DNA from: Combretum micranthum
Taxonomy: Eukaryota > Streptophyta > Magnoliopsida > Myrtales > Combretaceae
Assembly (NCBI GenBank): GCA_024138025.1
Contig: JAMXBD010000399.1
Span: forward strand, 248,001 to 312,000
Length of the DNA: 64,000 bases
Direction of reading: 5' to 3'
Shown: in pieces, positions 49,491 through 60,430 of the stretch
Numbering within the stretch: position 1 is the first letter of the stretch
Layout: the number at the start of each line of letters is the position of its first letter
Notes under the pieces: generated by a model
Databases searched by the model: none
What the model was told of the DNA's origin: nothing
What the model saw: only the letters and a program-made list of their open reading frames with translations
Translations under genes and position numbers: made by a program

Positions 49491-50334
49491 TTACGCTCGT
49501 CAACAAAGTGACTGATTTTTTTTTTTTTTTATATTTATAACAGTCACTTAAATCTCTCTGTCAGCTTCTCTGGGCTGTAGCTGCGTTTTCTTTTGTAGTA
49601 AATTGTGGTGTTTTCTTCTATGTTCTCTTTATTATATTTACTATAAAAATAAAATATTTTCTATTTTGCACAATGCATCACCCAGAAATGGGAAAGTACA
49701 CAGCATAGCTCAAGTTGTGACATCAGCTGTATCTTTCCCAGGATTTTGTTTGGTCCCACACCCACCTCCGTCCAACGCTGTCTCTCTCTTCCCTTTTAGG
49801 AGGGCCGGATGCTTCATAAAATAAAAATAAAAATAAAAGATGCATTATCTCATGTTAGTTTTTTTTCTTTTCTCATGTCAACAATCTCTATGTCGCATAA
49901 AAAAAAAAAAAAAAAACCAACATCTTCATTTTACCTTGAAGATAAAATCCAACTCAATCCTCCTCTCCTCCCTCCAGCTGAAAGGCTACATTTATATTTC
50001 TTTACTCATTGATTTATTTATTTATTAGTTTTGGCATTTCACATTTGCTTGCTCTTTAATTCACATATCTGCTTTGAAATTTTCACAAGATTCGGTATTG
50101 AAAGGAAATCTAGCCGGATCTTGCTTTGTGGGGTGTTAAAAAAAAAAAATTGTTTTCCTTTCTTTCAAAGTGGGTCTTCTTGTTCTTCCTTTATTTCAAT
50201 AACGTATTGCTTCCTTCTTAATTCTATTCTCTTCTTCTTCTTTTTTTCCCCCATATACACAGATACAAACTTGCATTGCAAAAACTTTTCTTTTTCTTTT
50301 TCTCCTTCTGGGTTTGACATTGGATCCAGCCTCA
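49491..50334 (+). promoter_or_regulatory. Promoter and 5' leader region of the response regulator gene
   Basis: No coding sequence. Candidate TATA boxes are TACTATAAAAATA (about 49637) and the A/T-rich stretch 49819-49838. The last 120 bp before the start codon are pyrimidine-rich (TTTTCTTTTTCTTTTTC), typical of plant 5' leaders. One AGATTCG at about 50087 resembles the core bound by type-B response regulators. The transcription start is not determinable here. Confidence 0.4.
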
Positions 50335-51943
50335 ATGAGCGTGGCTACAGAATCAAAGTTTCATGTTCTAGCTGTTGATGATAATCTCATTGATAGGAAG
50401 CTAATAGAGAGACTTCTCAAGACCTCCTCCTATCAAGGTAACTGTAAAATAAAAACAATAATGAAATTTTATCTTGGAACGATGTCTTAGGATATGTGGG
50501 TGTTTCGTTTGATTATTGAGTTGTAGGAAGTTCTTAATTCCATTCTACTTTTGCTGGTGTTTTGTAGTTACAACAGTTGATTCTGGTAGCAAAGCTTTAG
50601 AATTTCTGGGTCTGAGAGAAGAAAAAGGCCAAAGCAGCTTAGATACACCTTCTGATTCCCCAAAAAGCCAGCAGGTAAACATTTTACGAATTTTTTTCAT
50701 TTGTTTCCTTTTCTTTGGTCATAGTCCTAGTCTCCCTTTGGTATTTTTTTTTTTTTAACTTTGTTCTGAAATTTTTTTTATGCTTCTATGTTTAGCAAGA
50801 AGTGGAAGTGAATCTCATAATCACAGATTACTGTATGCCTGGAATGACAGGCTATGATTTATTGAAGAAAATCAAGGTATAGTGTGTTTGGTTACAATTT
50901 CTTGTCTGTCTCCTCTTCCATCATCTTGCATTTTTCCAATTTCCTTCTTCTTTTTCTTTTTCTTTTTCTTTTTCTTTTTCCCTAATTTTTCCTTTGTTGG
51001 TATGGAAATGGAACATTAGGTATTTAGGTAGATACGCGAGAATGAGATCTCTGAAATTTGCTGAAAATATGTAATTGGTGTTGTATGACTTGATTTGGCT
51101 GGACTTCCGAACTGTAGTTAATTTTCCTGCCACTTGCTTCTGAACGATCAATTATAGTTTCTACTGTAGGAAATTTTTTTCTTTTTTGCCCTTTTAACCT
51201 CCTACCCTTAAATCCAATCAGACTTTTCATCAATCAACCAATCCGACATGAAACAAAACACAGAATCCTAATCGCCAGATAAGCATAACCAACCACCCTT
51301 TACAATAACGATTTTACCCGACCCATGGGAATCTTTCCGAAATCATGTGCACACACATGGGACAAAGTCCAAGTTCTGCAAAACTACAAAATCTCGAGAA
51401 ATTGATGGGATTTGCTCTGATTTGGCAGGAGTCGTCTTCTCTGAGAAATATACCCGTGGTCATCATGTCATCCGAAAACGTTCCTTCAAGGATCAGTAGG
51501 TAATGTAAATTCAGGTTTTGTAATCTTCCAATGATTCATTGTACATGATACTTGAGAATCTGCTTTTTTTTTTTTTTTTTTCTTTTCCCTTTTTTTCCTC
51601 TTACGGGGTTTGGTGTTTATTGGGGGGAAAAAAAATTGACAGATGCTTAGAAGAAGGAGCTGAGGAATTCTTTTTAAAACCGGTTCGATTATCAGATGTG
51701 AATAAACTAATGCCCCATATGATGAAAACCAAAACTAAAAGCGAGAAACAAGATAAATTAGAGGTGCAAGAAAATTTAGAAGAATCGGCAATTCATCTCA
51801 TCAGCAGCAGCAGCAGGAGGAGGAGGAACAACAACAACAATTGCCGAATAGTAATAATAAGAGAAAGGGGATGGAGGAAAATCTTTCACCTGATAGAACA
51901 AGACCAAGATACAGTGATTTGCAACTGTTGTCTAATAACATAA
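50335..51943 (+). CDS. Type-A two-component response regulator (ARR8/ARR9-like), five exons
   Basis: A cytokinin-signalling receiver protein: it takes phosphate from histidine phosphotransfer proteins and damps the response. Exons: 50335-50437, 50568-50674, 50796-50876, 51429-51499, 51643-51943; all introns are GT-AG and phases fit. The receiver domain is complete: HVLAVDDN with the acidic pair D15 D16, [16 protein letters not shown], phospho-acceptor D81 in [18 protein letters not shown]111-S112 in [20 protein letters not shown], and K133 in [11 protein letters not shown] variable acidic/serine insert (about 50-72) precedes the D81 strand. As read, the protein is 220 residues. The tail is odd: the conserved KRKGMEE and SPDRTRPRY motifs of ARR8/9-type tails occur in another frame of the last exon (to a TGA at 51949-51951), so this frame's last 40 or so residues are probably not the native tail. 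The start codon is chosen because residues 1-17 match the family. Confidence 0.93.
50941..50982. repeat. (CTTTTT)n tract in intron 3
   Basis: Six or so CTTTTT units about 65 bp into the 552 bp third intron of the response regulator. Confidence 0.9.
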
Positions 51944-51951
51944 TTTTATGA
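51800..51951 (+). other. Out-of-frame conserved C-terminal tail of the response regulator
   Basis: In the frame one base earlier than the exon 5 reading frame, the DNA reads [36 protein letters not shown] and a TGA stop at 51949-51951. This matches the conserved tail type of ARR8/9 proteins (Gln-rich linker, KRK, DRTRPR). The main frame switches from family-like acidic residues to Ser/Arg/Asn runs around 51775-51800, placing a likely 1 bp deletion there. Confidence 0.8.
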
Positions 51952-53500
51952 ACATTTTTTTATCCTTCAATTTTTGGTATAGAAAACAATAGAAGGTTCT
52001 CTCAATTTTCGGATAAAAAGTATAGTTCCCTCTGTTTAGCTTTTATCATTCTTTTTCCTTTTGAAAAACGAAAAGGCTTTCTTTCTTCTTCTTTTTTTTT
52101 TTTTCTTCCCCCCCTCCTTTTCAGTTTTTCCCGGATTCTATTCACCTGTGGTTAATTCTGTAATTGAACCCAGAAAACTTGGAAAATGAATTATTTCTCC
52201 TTGTGGAACATGACCGTGAATAGAAGAGAATGTGAACTTCAGTGTAGTACAATTTTAGAACAAAGTACGACAGTTCTTGATTATTGTAAAGAAATTTGTG
52301 TCTTTTTCATATAGCAATTTGGAGTTTTATATGTTTATTTTAAGTCATAACTATTGTAAAATCTGAATTAAGACATAGGTTGCACATGTAAATCAAAGAT
52401 ACTACTACTGAGATATGATTTGCGGTTTAAAACGGAAATATATTATTGGATCTGGTAACCGAATCTAAACACATATCCACACTTTTTATCTGCCCTTTTT
52501 CATCTACTTTACGAATGTTAGCTGTTCTTGAACAGTGGTTATTACCAAAACGAATCCGATGGCACTATTTACTTGTAAAATCTGTGGCAAGTTTGACCTT
52601 GGCAAAGAGTAGCACAGAACCATCCACTGGTCCGCACATCCTAATGAGGCCGGCCACACAACACTGGCTTGTGGATTCTGTTATGATATAAAACTGATAA
52701 CTTACATTGTGCCTATAAATTTAAGATTAGATTTTAGATCAAATTTTTATAGTTTTAACCTTAATATGATATCAAAATAAGAGGTTATAAGTTCGAATCT
52801 CTACATACTTGTTACATCTTCATTAAAATTAAATCATTCACTTAATTAAAGTCAAAGTTCGATACACAAATAAAAGAAGTATTATGATATAAATATAATA
52901 GTAAGTAGAATATATACAAGCTTAAAATTTGACATTAACATTCATCCATGACCGTCCAAGCATGGCAAATGAACAAAGATCGGAAGGACTATCACTAGCA
53001 TGGCAGAGTTGGGTCAGGCTCAGGCATGTAAACATAAGCATGCCAACCATTTTAATTAATGTTGAAACAATATATATTTACTTTTAAAATTTAAGATTGC
53101 TTACGTGATTAATTTAGTTAGTTTTGTTTTGATTAATATACCATAGTATGAAATTAGTTAGTATTATGTCAACAACATACAATTTATATTGCTACAAAAT
53201 TGTGAATCAATTGCATATTTAAATTTATTTTTTAATGATGAAAATGCAAATTATTAAAATAGTATAGTCAGAGTTATTTCTGATTTTTCAATTTATATAT
53301 TACTTGTATTATATGAATGAAATAACTTTCAAAATATCGAGATAATTTCCAATTTATTCTTCAACAATATGCATATTCACTATAGAGTGCAATTACCATT
53401 ATAATTATTTAAGCAATAAATAAAAATCCAACATGGAAGACATAGATTAAATCAAAGCAAATTTTTTTCATTCATAAATTTTGTTGCCTTTACAAAAATA
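51952..53500. other. 3' flank of the response regulator, no further gene
   Basis: Contains a T-rich probable 3' untranslated part (51952-52330). An 81-codon plus-strand frame at 52446-52691 has no recognised motif. The rest is AT-rich. Confidence 0.45.
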
Positions 53501-54379
53501 TTTACAAAGTGGAAAAATGCATCACAAAATTAAGTGAATCAATGACCCTCCTGCTGCTCCTCCCCTGATTGAATATTATTAGATAATGATTCTATGCTTC
53601 CTAAGTCGATGTCAACAATAAGTTCTGAGTCTTTTTTTTTCCTCTTTCTTCAGCATCCCTAGCTCCAATCTTTTAGACTCATGCACGCTTTAACAGCTTC
53701 TGACTTGGGCAAGAAGTGTTGGGGGTTGATGACTTGCCTGCTTAAATTGAAAGTCAACTCCAATAAAACCTTCATGGCTGGAGGTGCTAGAATATCTCGT
53801 ACCTCTAGGAAAAGTACCCGTATTGTATGTGTTTTTGTTGAACACCAGAGAATATCTAAATTCCCCCCTTCCTCTTCCTCTTTTATATACTATATGCCAG
53901 ACTTGGTATGCCAGATTTGGGATACAACATGGTTCGGTGTCGACATCACTTTTGCTACAGCACCTTAACTTCATTAAGTAATTAATGTGTCTTGATGGTT
54001 ATCTCTCAGGGCTTCCAAGCCTAAGCCTAGCTTACTAAGTCTCGACACTAAAAGGAAAAAGAAACTATTTTCCCATATGAGGACATTAGTTTCTCTCCCA
54101 TCATTAACTCGTCTCAGCCATGACTTGACAAAGGGTAGAAGAGTAGAAGAACGTGTCCTTTTCAGACTAGCAGGCTACACAATCATTTTCTCTAATAATC
54201 TATCAACCAAATCTTTGGTCATGAGTGACGCAGACAACTTTACTTTCTCATACTCTTCGACAGCTGGATGATGTTTTATTTTCTCTTCTCAAAAATCCAT
54301 TACTAATTTAAGTATTGAAGTACATACACTGAGATCACCTTATCATCTGTTAGCTTATATTTGTTATTTGTACATACTA
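53501..54379 (-). other. Unassigned sequence, possibly the downstream part of the gag relic
   Basis: Frames are open on both strands at 53681-53981 and at 54077-54271, without known motifs. It continues the retrotransposon gag relic on the minus strand by position only. Confidence 0.3.
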
Positions 54380-54700
54380 AGCTCACCATAGTGCCAAAGG
54401 GTCCATTGACACCAAAAGCCTTTTTTACCTCTATCAAGTGCCATATGATAATTCAAACTCTATCTGAGCAAATGATGAGATATTGCTCCTAAGGTTGGCT
54501 ATATTTGAAGGTGGATAGCACTTATCCATAAATTTTTGCATCAATTCCTACCATGTGTTGATAGATCCTTAAGGCAGTGATTTCAATCATTGTTTCGATC
54601 GGCCTCTTAAAAAGAATGGAAATAGAGACAATGTGATTGCAAAGGATAAAGTTAACAGAACATAAGCACCTACATTTTGGTGTTCACGGTTTACAACACA
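54380..54700 (-). pseudogene. Ty3 Tat/Athila-type gag relic
   Basis: Minus-strand reading across frames gives an LFPFFLRG-like segment, then STHG/INTW, then LMQKFMDKCYPPSNIANLR, then ISSFAQIEFELSY. This is the conserved core of Tat/Athila gag (a FLxKYFPPSK-type motif). It is heavily broken by stops. No LTRs could be tied to it. Confidence 0.72.
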
Positions 54701-54920
54701 AACACTACTGTCTCTACCACTAAGCATCCAAAATTTGCAAGATAAGCAAGCAAAAAACAACCTCTACAGTTTGAAAATAACCATTTCAAAACTACATTGC
54801 ATGCAACAACACTATCACACCTTACTTTTCCAAAGAACCACCACCACATAGTGGTGCAATAATGTTGTGACTACCATGAGTCCAACATCATGTCATTCTT
54901 CACACCATAAGTTATCAATG
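54701..54920. other. Unassigned flank left of the Tekay-like element
   Basis: No feature seen. Ends in CAATG, which would be the left target duplication of the Tekay-like element if its far LTR could be seen. Confidence 0.3.
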
Positions 54921-55059
54921 TGTAAAGTATAAATAAATAATTCATAATAAAAGGTAGAATTGTAATATAGTGATATATAAAAGGGTATTTTTGTCCTTGA
55001 CAAAATGAAATTGGACACGAGAAAATCACGTGCGAATGATTGGATAGATTTATCTTAGG

Positions 55060-55262
55060 TCGGCATCTAAGCTGCCAGCTTTGAATTCTAAGCCACCGGC
55101 CTAAATATAATGGACGATGGCCTAAGCTTCAGTGTTGAAGTGTCAAGAATTTGATAAGGAAATTGGACTTACGCCGGCAGGATGGCTGCCGGCATAGAGA
55201 GGAAGGCCACCGGCGTATCATGATAGGTCGTCGGCGTACTGGCTAGCCTACAGTGGCGTTTT
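55060..55262 (+). promoter_or_regulatory. GCCGGC-rich block of the Tekay-like LTR
   Basis: GCCGGC at 55173-55178 and 55188-55193, with CACCGGCGTATC and CGTCGGCGTACTGG. It ends about 40 bp before the TATA box and is several-fold richer in GC than neighbouring sequence. Confidence 0.55.
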
Positions 55263-55302
55263 TCCTAAGCTAAGGTCGCGTTTTTCCAAAGCCAACCCTC
55301 TC

Positions 55303-55310
55303 TATATATA
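55303..55310 (+). promoter_or_regulatory. TATA box of the Tekay-like LTR
   Basis: TATATATA in CCCTCTCTATATATAGATCC. Transcription would start shortly after it, around 55335. Confidence 0.65.
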
Positions 55311-56917
55311 GATCCTAGACCCTACGACCCTGTCATATATTTTCCTCAGCAAAACCTTATGTAAGTAGGTCTTTCTCTAGTCTTTTTCAATCATTCTTTT
55401 TAGTTCGATCTTTTAATATGAGTTGTTCTACGGATTTGAAGGAGACCCAAGATTTGTGGTGAAACCTTAAAGTGATTGGAGGTTTGGGAGACTCTGATTC
55501 AAATAAAAAAAAAAGGTAATATCTTTCTTAGGGTTTTATAACTCTTACGGTTTGAGAATTATAGGTTTGTGATTTCTGTTTATAATGAAATTTAGGAAAT
55601 TGTGGATTAGGATTCTTAATTTCGATTTGAGATCTACAAGTTCTAGGTATGTAAGAATCTACTCCAAATTTTGTTGTTCTAAGGAATTTTATCTCTTTCA
55701 AGTTGTTAATATAAGATTTACATGTATGTTGAAGGAATTGTGGTGATAAATAGGGGTCATTGGAAAAAACCATGTTGGATGATTTTTTTGAATTGTAAAC
55801 AAAGGAGACATGTGTGCTAATTACTTTTCGTAGTTTTATATTTATGGTTATAGATTCTTTGAGCGAGATTATGAAATTAAGGAATTAGGGTTTAATTGTG
55901 TATTACTGTTGATCAGGGATATATGAGAAATTAGGATTCCTTTTTTAAAGATGTTTTGTTTGTTGATTTGAGTTGGAAGCAATACTAGGTATGACCTTAC
56001 CTTGCCTATTGCTTGTGCGTGTAGGTTTAGAAAAATAATTTGACTAAATCTTATCCGACATATAAATGGTAACGAGTTTGCATGTGTATGGCTTTGGTTA
56101 GTAAAAACCATGCAGAATGTGATAATAACAAGGCGCCCTGATGATCCTTGTGTGTCATTGTCCCTAGTGGAATTACACTTGGAAATAATTCTGGTAGATT
56201 AGGAGTCGTTCTAGTCCGTATGGCAGCACGCAACGACGTGTGGGGAGTATCCAACATCAATATATTATACATAAACTATTTTATAAAGATTGTAAATTGG
56301 GATCATGAGTTACTCCGGGTTTAGGATTATATGCATATGGTTTTAAACTGTGCTATTTGACTCACTAATCAAAGATAATAATTTGTGCCCATTGTATTAG
56401 CTTAGAAATGTATGTGAATTATGTTGACATATTCATGCGTATTTGTTTATGGTATGACGAACTGGGCGTTTTCACTCATTCCTTTAATTTTTCAGGTCCA
56501 GGTGAAAATGATGCTGTTTATGATCTATTTAGGTGTGATCTATATGTAGATCATGGGGATAGTGATAGTGGACATGATTATCCTGCTGAGGACTCATAGT
56601 TCTAGAGCGTCGGATCTAGTGGAGAGAGATGAAAGACTTTATGGATTCTATGTTGATTTTTATTAGTTGTTTAAAATCTTATGAGACTAGTTTGTTAGGT
56701 TCTTATTTGTTTGGTGACATGTCGATTCGAATTTTTGTTAGTTCATGAATAAAGAGATTATTTTTATAGAATGTTTTAAAGTAATTAAAATGTGAGTTAT
56801 GGTGATTAAATTTGTTATAATTGTGGTATAGTGTTTTATAGCTTTAGCGTGTTCTTAATAAGAGAAGGACACGTGGCGAGTTATGATGCCTACAACTTAG
56901 GGTGTTATAGCTATATT

Positions 56918-56928
56918 TGGTATCGGAG
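56918..56928 (+). other. Primer-binding site (initiator tRNA-Met)
   Basis: TGGTATCGGAG, one change from TGGTATCAGAG, 8 bp after the LTR. Confidence 0.85.
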
Positions 56929-57112
56929 TAATAGGTTTTGATCTTGATAGATATAGGTTATGAACTCCTTAGAACGGCGAGTATTGATGAGTGGGGTAGC
57001 AATAATAGGTGTTGTTTACCTAGCATAGTCTTATTTTACGTATTAGTTATATGTATAGTGTTTAATCTTTAAGTTGAAGTTACCTTTTATTAGCGTGTTT
57101 GTTTATGATATA

Positions 57113-58270
57113 ATGCCTCTACAAAGAAGAGCCCCAGATGCTAGTTCCTCCAAGACTGGTCAGGAGGAACAATCACCAGAAAACCAATTACCTTTGAATC
57201 CAGTGCCAGAGGATTTACCCCCACCACAACTGATTTTACCTGTAGGACAATAGGTGCCAGTTGATGCTGCCCAGTTAATGCAAGTTGTCAATACTCTCCT
57301 GGGAGTAGTTACTCAGCAGCAGCAAAACATGAGGAACAATATGCAGGTCGTGCAGGCCAATGTTGAGGCTTGGAGACAGGAGGCACAGCAATGGCAATGG
57401 TGGAAACAAAGGCCATGGAGCAAGATATGCCAACGTGCTCAGTCTAAACAAGTTTGTAGACCTTGTTTACAAGTTTGAGCCCCAACCTGGGAAGCCATTG
57501 GAGGCTTTATTATGGTTAGAGGAGGTGGAGAAGACGTTTGCTGCTTTAGACATACCAGAGAGCAAAAAGGTGGAATATGACTCCTACCTGCTTATTGGGA
57601 GAGCAAATAACTAGTGGTTGAGCACCAAAAGACACATGGCAGGAGCAATCACATGGGAGATGTTCAAATAGGCATTTTATATAGAGTTCTTTCCCGACAA
57701 TGTGAAGCAAAAGATGCTTTAAGAGTACTATACTCTACAGCAGGGTAGGATAACTGTCGAGGAGTATAAGGCTGAGCTGCATTAATTGATGAAATTCCTA
57801 CCAGATCCACGAAAGAAAAGTGAGGAAGTTAAAATTAGTAGGTTCATCACTGGACTAGAGCTAGAAATTCAATATCAAGTGAACTTAATGGATTCGAATA
57901 ACTACTTAACAGTAGTTAATAAGGCTAAAACAGTGGAGCAAGGCCTAAACATAATGAAGAGTTGTGAAACCCAGAGAGGTCAAGTCTTCTTAGGAAAGAG
58001 GCCAGCTGCTAGTGTTGCTACTCAAGATAGGGGAAAGAGACCGACTACCTAATTTTACATATCAACAGCGTAGAACTTTGAGAAAAGGTGCTCTAGATGT
58101 CTTAGACCACATGACCTTAGGGATTGCAAGTGGGTTGAAGGTGCCTGTTTTACATGTGGCAAAGTTGGTCATACCAATAGATTCTGCACAGAAAAAATAC
58201 TCCCGCAAGTTTTTGTTTTAAATGTGAATAGAGAGAACATCGGGTTATTGATTGCAAGGACCACTGAAAG
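57113..58270 (+). pseudogene. Tekay-like gag, degenerate, with CCHC zinc knuckles
   Basis: Starts at ATG 57113 (MPLQRRAPDASS). A Pro-rich N-terminus ends at an in-frame TAG near 57251. The capsid part includes NKFVDLVYKFEPQPGKPLEALLWLEEVEKTF (key residues spread over 57449-57540) and KQKML followed by a stop, then RITVEEYKAELH (57750-57780) and RFITGLELEIQYQV. Cys-rich fingers follow: CSRCLRPHDLRDC (about 58090-58128), CFTCGKVGHTNRFC (58145-58186) and CFKCE-stop-REHRVIDC (58213-58257). At least four stops and frame changes; not translatable. Confidence 0.9.
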
Positions 58271-58390
58271 CAAATTGTGCCAAGAGTCCAGTTTGGTAGA
58301 CCACAGCATATAGGTTAAGGGCAAAGAACTCTGGTTAAATTTTATGCTCTACAGCATAGGGACATATCTTGCATTGACACTATCGTAGGT

Positions 58391-58720
58391 ATGCTCCATC
58401 TACTCCTGCATAGTGCACATGTTCTATTTGACATAGGTGCTAGTTTTTCATGTGTTTCTGATTCTTTCGTATTTGATTGTGGCATAAATGTTGAGCACAT
58501 GTCTAGATGTTTGTCTGTGAATACTCCTTTAGGGAGTGGAGCTTTGTTAAATAGGGTTTGCAGAGATGTAGAGATAGAAATAGAAGGTAGACATTTATAT
58601 GCGAATCTGATAGTCTTGGACATGTTAGATTTTGACGTTATCCTGGAAGTAGATTGGTTGACAAGATATCATGCAAAGATTGATTGTCACAAACTATTAG
58701 TAGAGTTAAGTCTACCAGAT
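58391..58720 (+). pseudogene. Tekay-like aspartic protease
   Basis: Within an open stretch (58391-59011, 206 codons), HVLFDIGASFSCVSDSF is the retroviral-type protease start, with DIGA where D-S/T-G-A is usual: the catalytic Asp is kept and the S/T is replaced by Ile. NLIVLDMLDFDVILEVDWL follows, matching the conserved FDVILGMDWL region with G-to-E. The active-site change suggests a dead enzyme even where the frame is open. Confidence 0.88.
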
Positions 58721-58799
58721 ATAGATCACTTCATGCATAAATTGGATGTACAAAGACCACCGGTGTTGCCTACATACGAGTTATGGGGAAGGTCATCTT

Positions 58800-59776
58800 T
58801 GGCAACCATGGTGATAGAAGGGGAACAAAAGAAGGATCTTGATCAAGTACCAGTGGTATGTGAATACCCTGAAGTGTTTCCAGAAGATTTACCGGGATTA
58901 CCACCTGAGAGAGATGTTGAGTTTTGTATTGAATTGGTGTTTGGTACTTTACCAATTTCTAAGACACCATACCGTATGGCTCTTATGGAACTTGCAGAAC
59001 TTAAAGTTTAGTTGGATTAGTTACTTAAGAAGAAGTTCATTAGGCCAAGTGTGTCACCTTAGGGAGCTTGGTGTTATTCGTGAGAAGAAAGACAGAGCAT
59101 AAGGTTGTGTATTGACTATAAATAATTAAACCAGAGGACAATCAAGAATAAGTATCTATTGCCAAGGATAGATGATTTGTTTGACCAACTGATAGGAGCA
59201 CAAGTATTTTCCAAGATTGATATGAGATCAGGATATCACCAGCTGAGGGTCAAGGTAGAGGATATTCAAAAGATGGCTTTTAGGAACACGTATAGCTAGT
59301 ACAAGTTTGTAGTCATGCCTTTCGGTCTCACAAACGTACTAGCAGTGTTTATGGATCTCATGAATAGGGTTTTTAAAGATTATTTGGATCGGTTTGTTGT
59401 AGTTTTTATTGATGATGTGCTGGTGTACTCTAAGTCGAAGGAAGAGCATGAAGAGTATCTAAGGTTAGTTTTGACCAGATTGCGAGAAGAGAAATTGTAT
59501 GCTTATTTTTCAAAATGTGAGTTTTGGTTAGAACATATGGCTTTCTTAGGACATATTGTGGATGGAAATAGAATATTAGTAGATCCCAAGAAGGTGAAAG
59601 TAGTAGTGGAATGGCCGACTCCAAAGAACATGTCAGAAATTAGAAGTTTTCTAGGAATGGCAGGATATTATAGAAGGTTTATAGAGGGTTTTTCAAAGAT
59701 AGCAACTCCATTGACTAGATTGACACAGAAAGTGGTGAAGTATGAGTGGAATGAAGACTGTGAAGTCAGTTTCTAG
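58800..59776 (+). pseudogene. Tekay-like reverse transcriptase
   Basis: The frame is broken at 59011 (stop), and again around 59060-59310 with stops and shifts. Conserved parts in order: YPEVFPEDLPGLPPERDVEF (about 58862-58922), the LLKKKFIRPS region (59020-59050), [16 protein letters not shown] (59210-59255), MPFGLTN (59315), [14 protein letters not shown] carrying the RT catalytic Asp pair (about 59393-59437), [18 protein letters not shown], then the connection region [13 protein letters not shown] (59644-59682). Family assignment is strong; activity is impossible as it stands. Confidence 0.92.
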
Positions 59777-60180
59777 CAGTTGAATGACAAATTAGTGTCA
59801 GCTCCAGTGCCATCCTTACCCGTAAGTGGTGAGGAGTATGCTATCTACAGTGATGTCTCTATTCAAGGATTAGGATGTGTGCTTATGTAAGGACACAGAG
59901 TAATAGCATATGCTTCCAGGTAGTTGAAACCATATGAGAAGAATTATCCCACATATGATTTGGAGCTAGCAGCAGTTGTACATGCATTGAAGATTTGGAG
60001 ACACTACCTGTATGAGAAAGATGTAAAGTGTATATGGATCACAAAAGTTTGAAATACATCTTTACTCAGAGAGAGCTAAACATGAGACAGAGAAGATGGT
60101 TAGAGCTCATTAAGAATTATCATGTTGACATTTGATATCATCCTGGGAAGGCTAACGTTGTAGCTGATGCTTTGAGTAGG
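59777..60180 (+). pseudogene. Tekay-like RNase H
   Basis: The segment YAIYSDVSIQGLGCVL (59839-59885) carries the first Asp (usual form TDAS). Then [30 protein letters not shown] with the Glu (59928-59991), [16 protein letters not shown] and HPGKANVVADALSRK with the last Asp (60143-60184). Several TAG/TGA codons and a shift near 60015-60050 break it. It flows into the linker before integrase. Confidence 0.9.
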
Positions 60181-60430
60181 AAGAGAATTGAGAACATAGT
60201 AACTTTGATAACTTCAGAGAAGCATTTGATAGAAGACATGAGAAAACTTGAGTTGGAAATAATGACCAATAAAGTAGGTGCTAGATTAGCAAGTATGCAG
60301 ATACAACCTACTCTGTTGGAAAGAATTAAAGTAGCACAAGTTGATGATCCAAGTATACAAGAGGTGAAAAGAAGTATGCGAATTAGAAAGCCCCCAGAAT
60401 TTTAGATCAACGAAGATGGCGTCTTGAGAT
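60172..60430 (+). pseudogene. Linker between RNase H and integrase, left part
   Basis: Open for 77 codons (60172-60405): alpha-helical, ending in a PPEF segment, a TAG, then INEDGVLR. This is the usual spacer ahead of the integrase zinc finger. It breaks at GAGAT (60426-60430) and continues at 63850 after the solo LTR. Confidence 0.85.
60426..60430. repeat. Target-site duplication, left (GAGAT)
   Basis: Identical to 63845-63849. Confidence 0.92.

Larger units (their letters stand above)
54921..56909 (+). repeat. 5' LTR of the Tekay-like element
   Basis: Starts TGTAAAGTATAAATAAATAATTC and ends CTTAGGGTGTTATA. It is followed by the primer site 8 bp later, which fixes the right end. It is related in reverse to 42030-44121 and 45845-49490. 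The TATA box lies at 55303, preceded by a GCCGGC-rich block. The left end is chosen from the TG and by comparison, so it is approximate. Confidence 0.8.

Noticed and set aside
50031..50378. 115 codon frame overlapping the response regulator start
   Set aside because: It is in a different frame from the receiver domain and reads the pyrimidine-rich leader. The true start is the ATG at 50335.
52446..52691. 81 codon frame downstream of the response regulator as a second gene
   Set aside because: No known motif. It contains the only GCCGGC outside an LTR block, but nothing else supports function.
53690..53981. Open frames on both strands as a short gene
   Set aside because: They overlap, show no motif, and lie next to a Tat/Athila gag relic on the minus strand.
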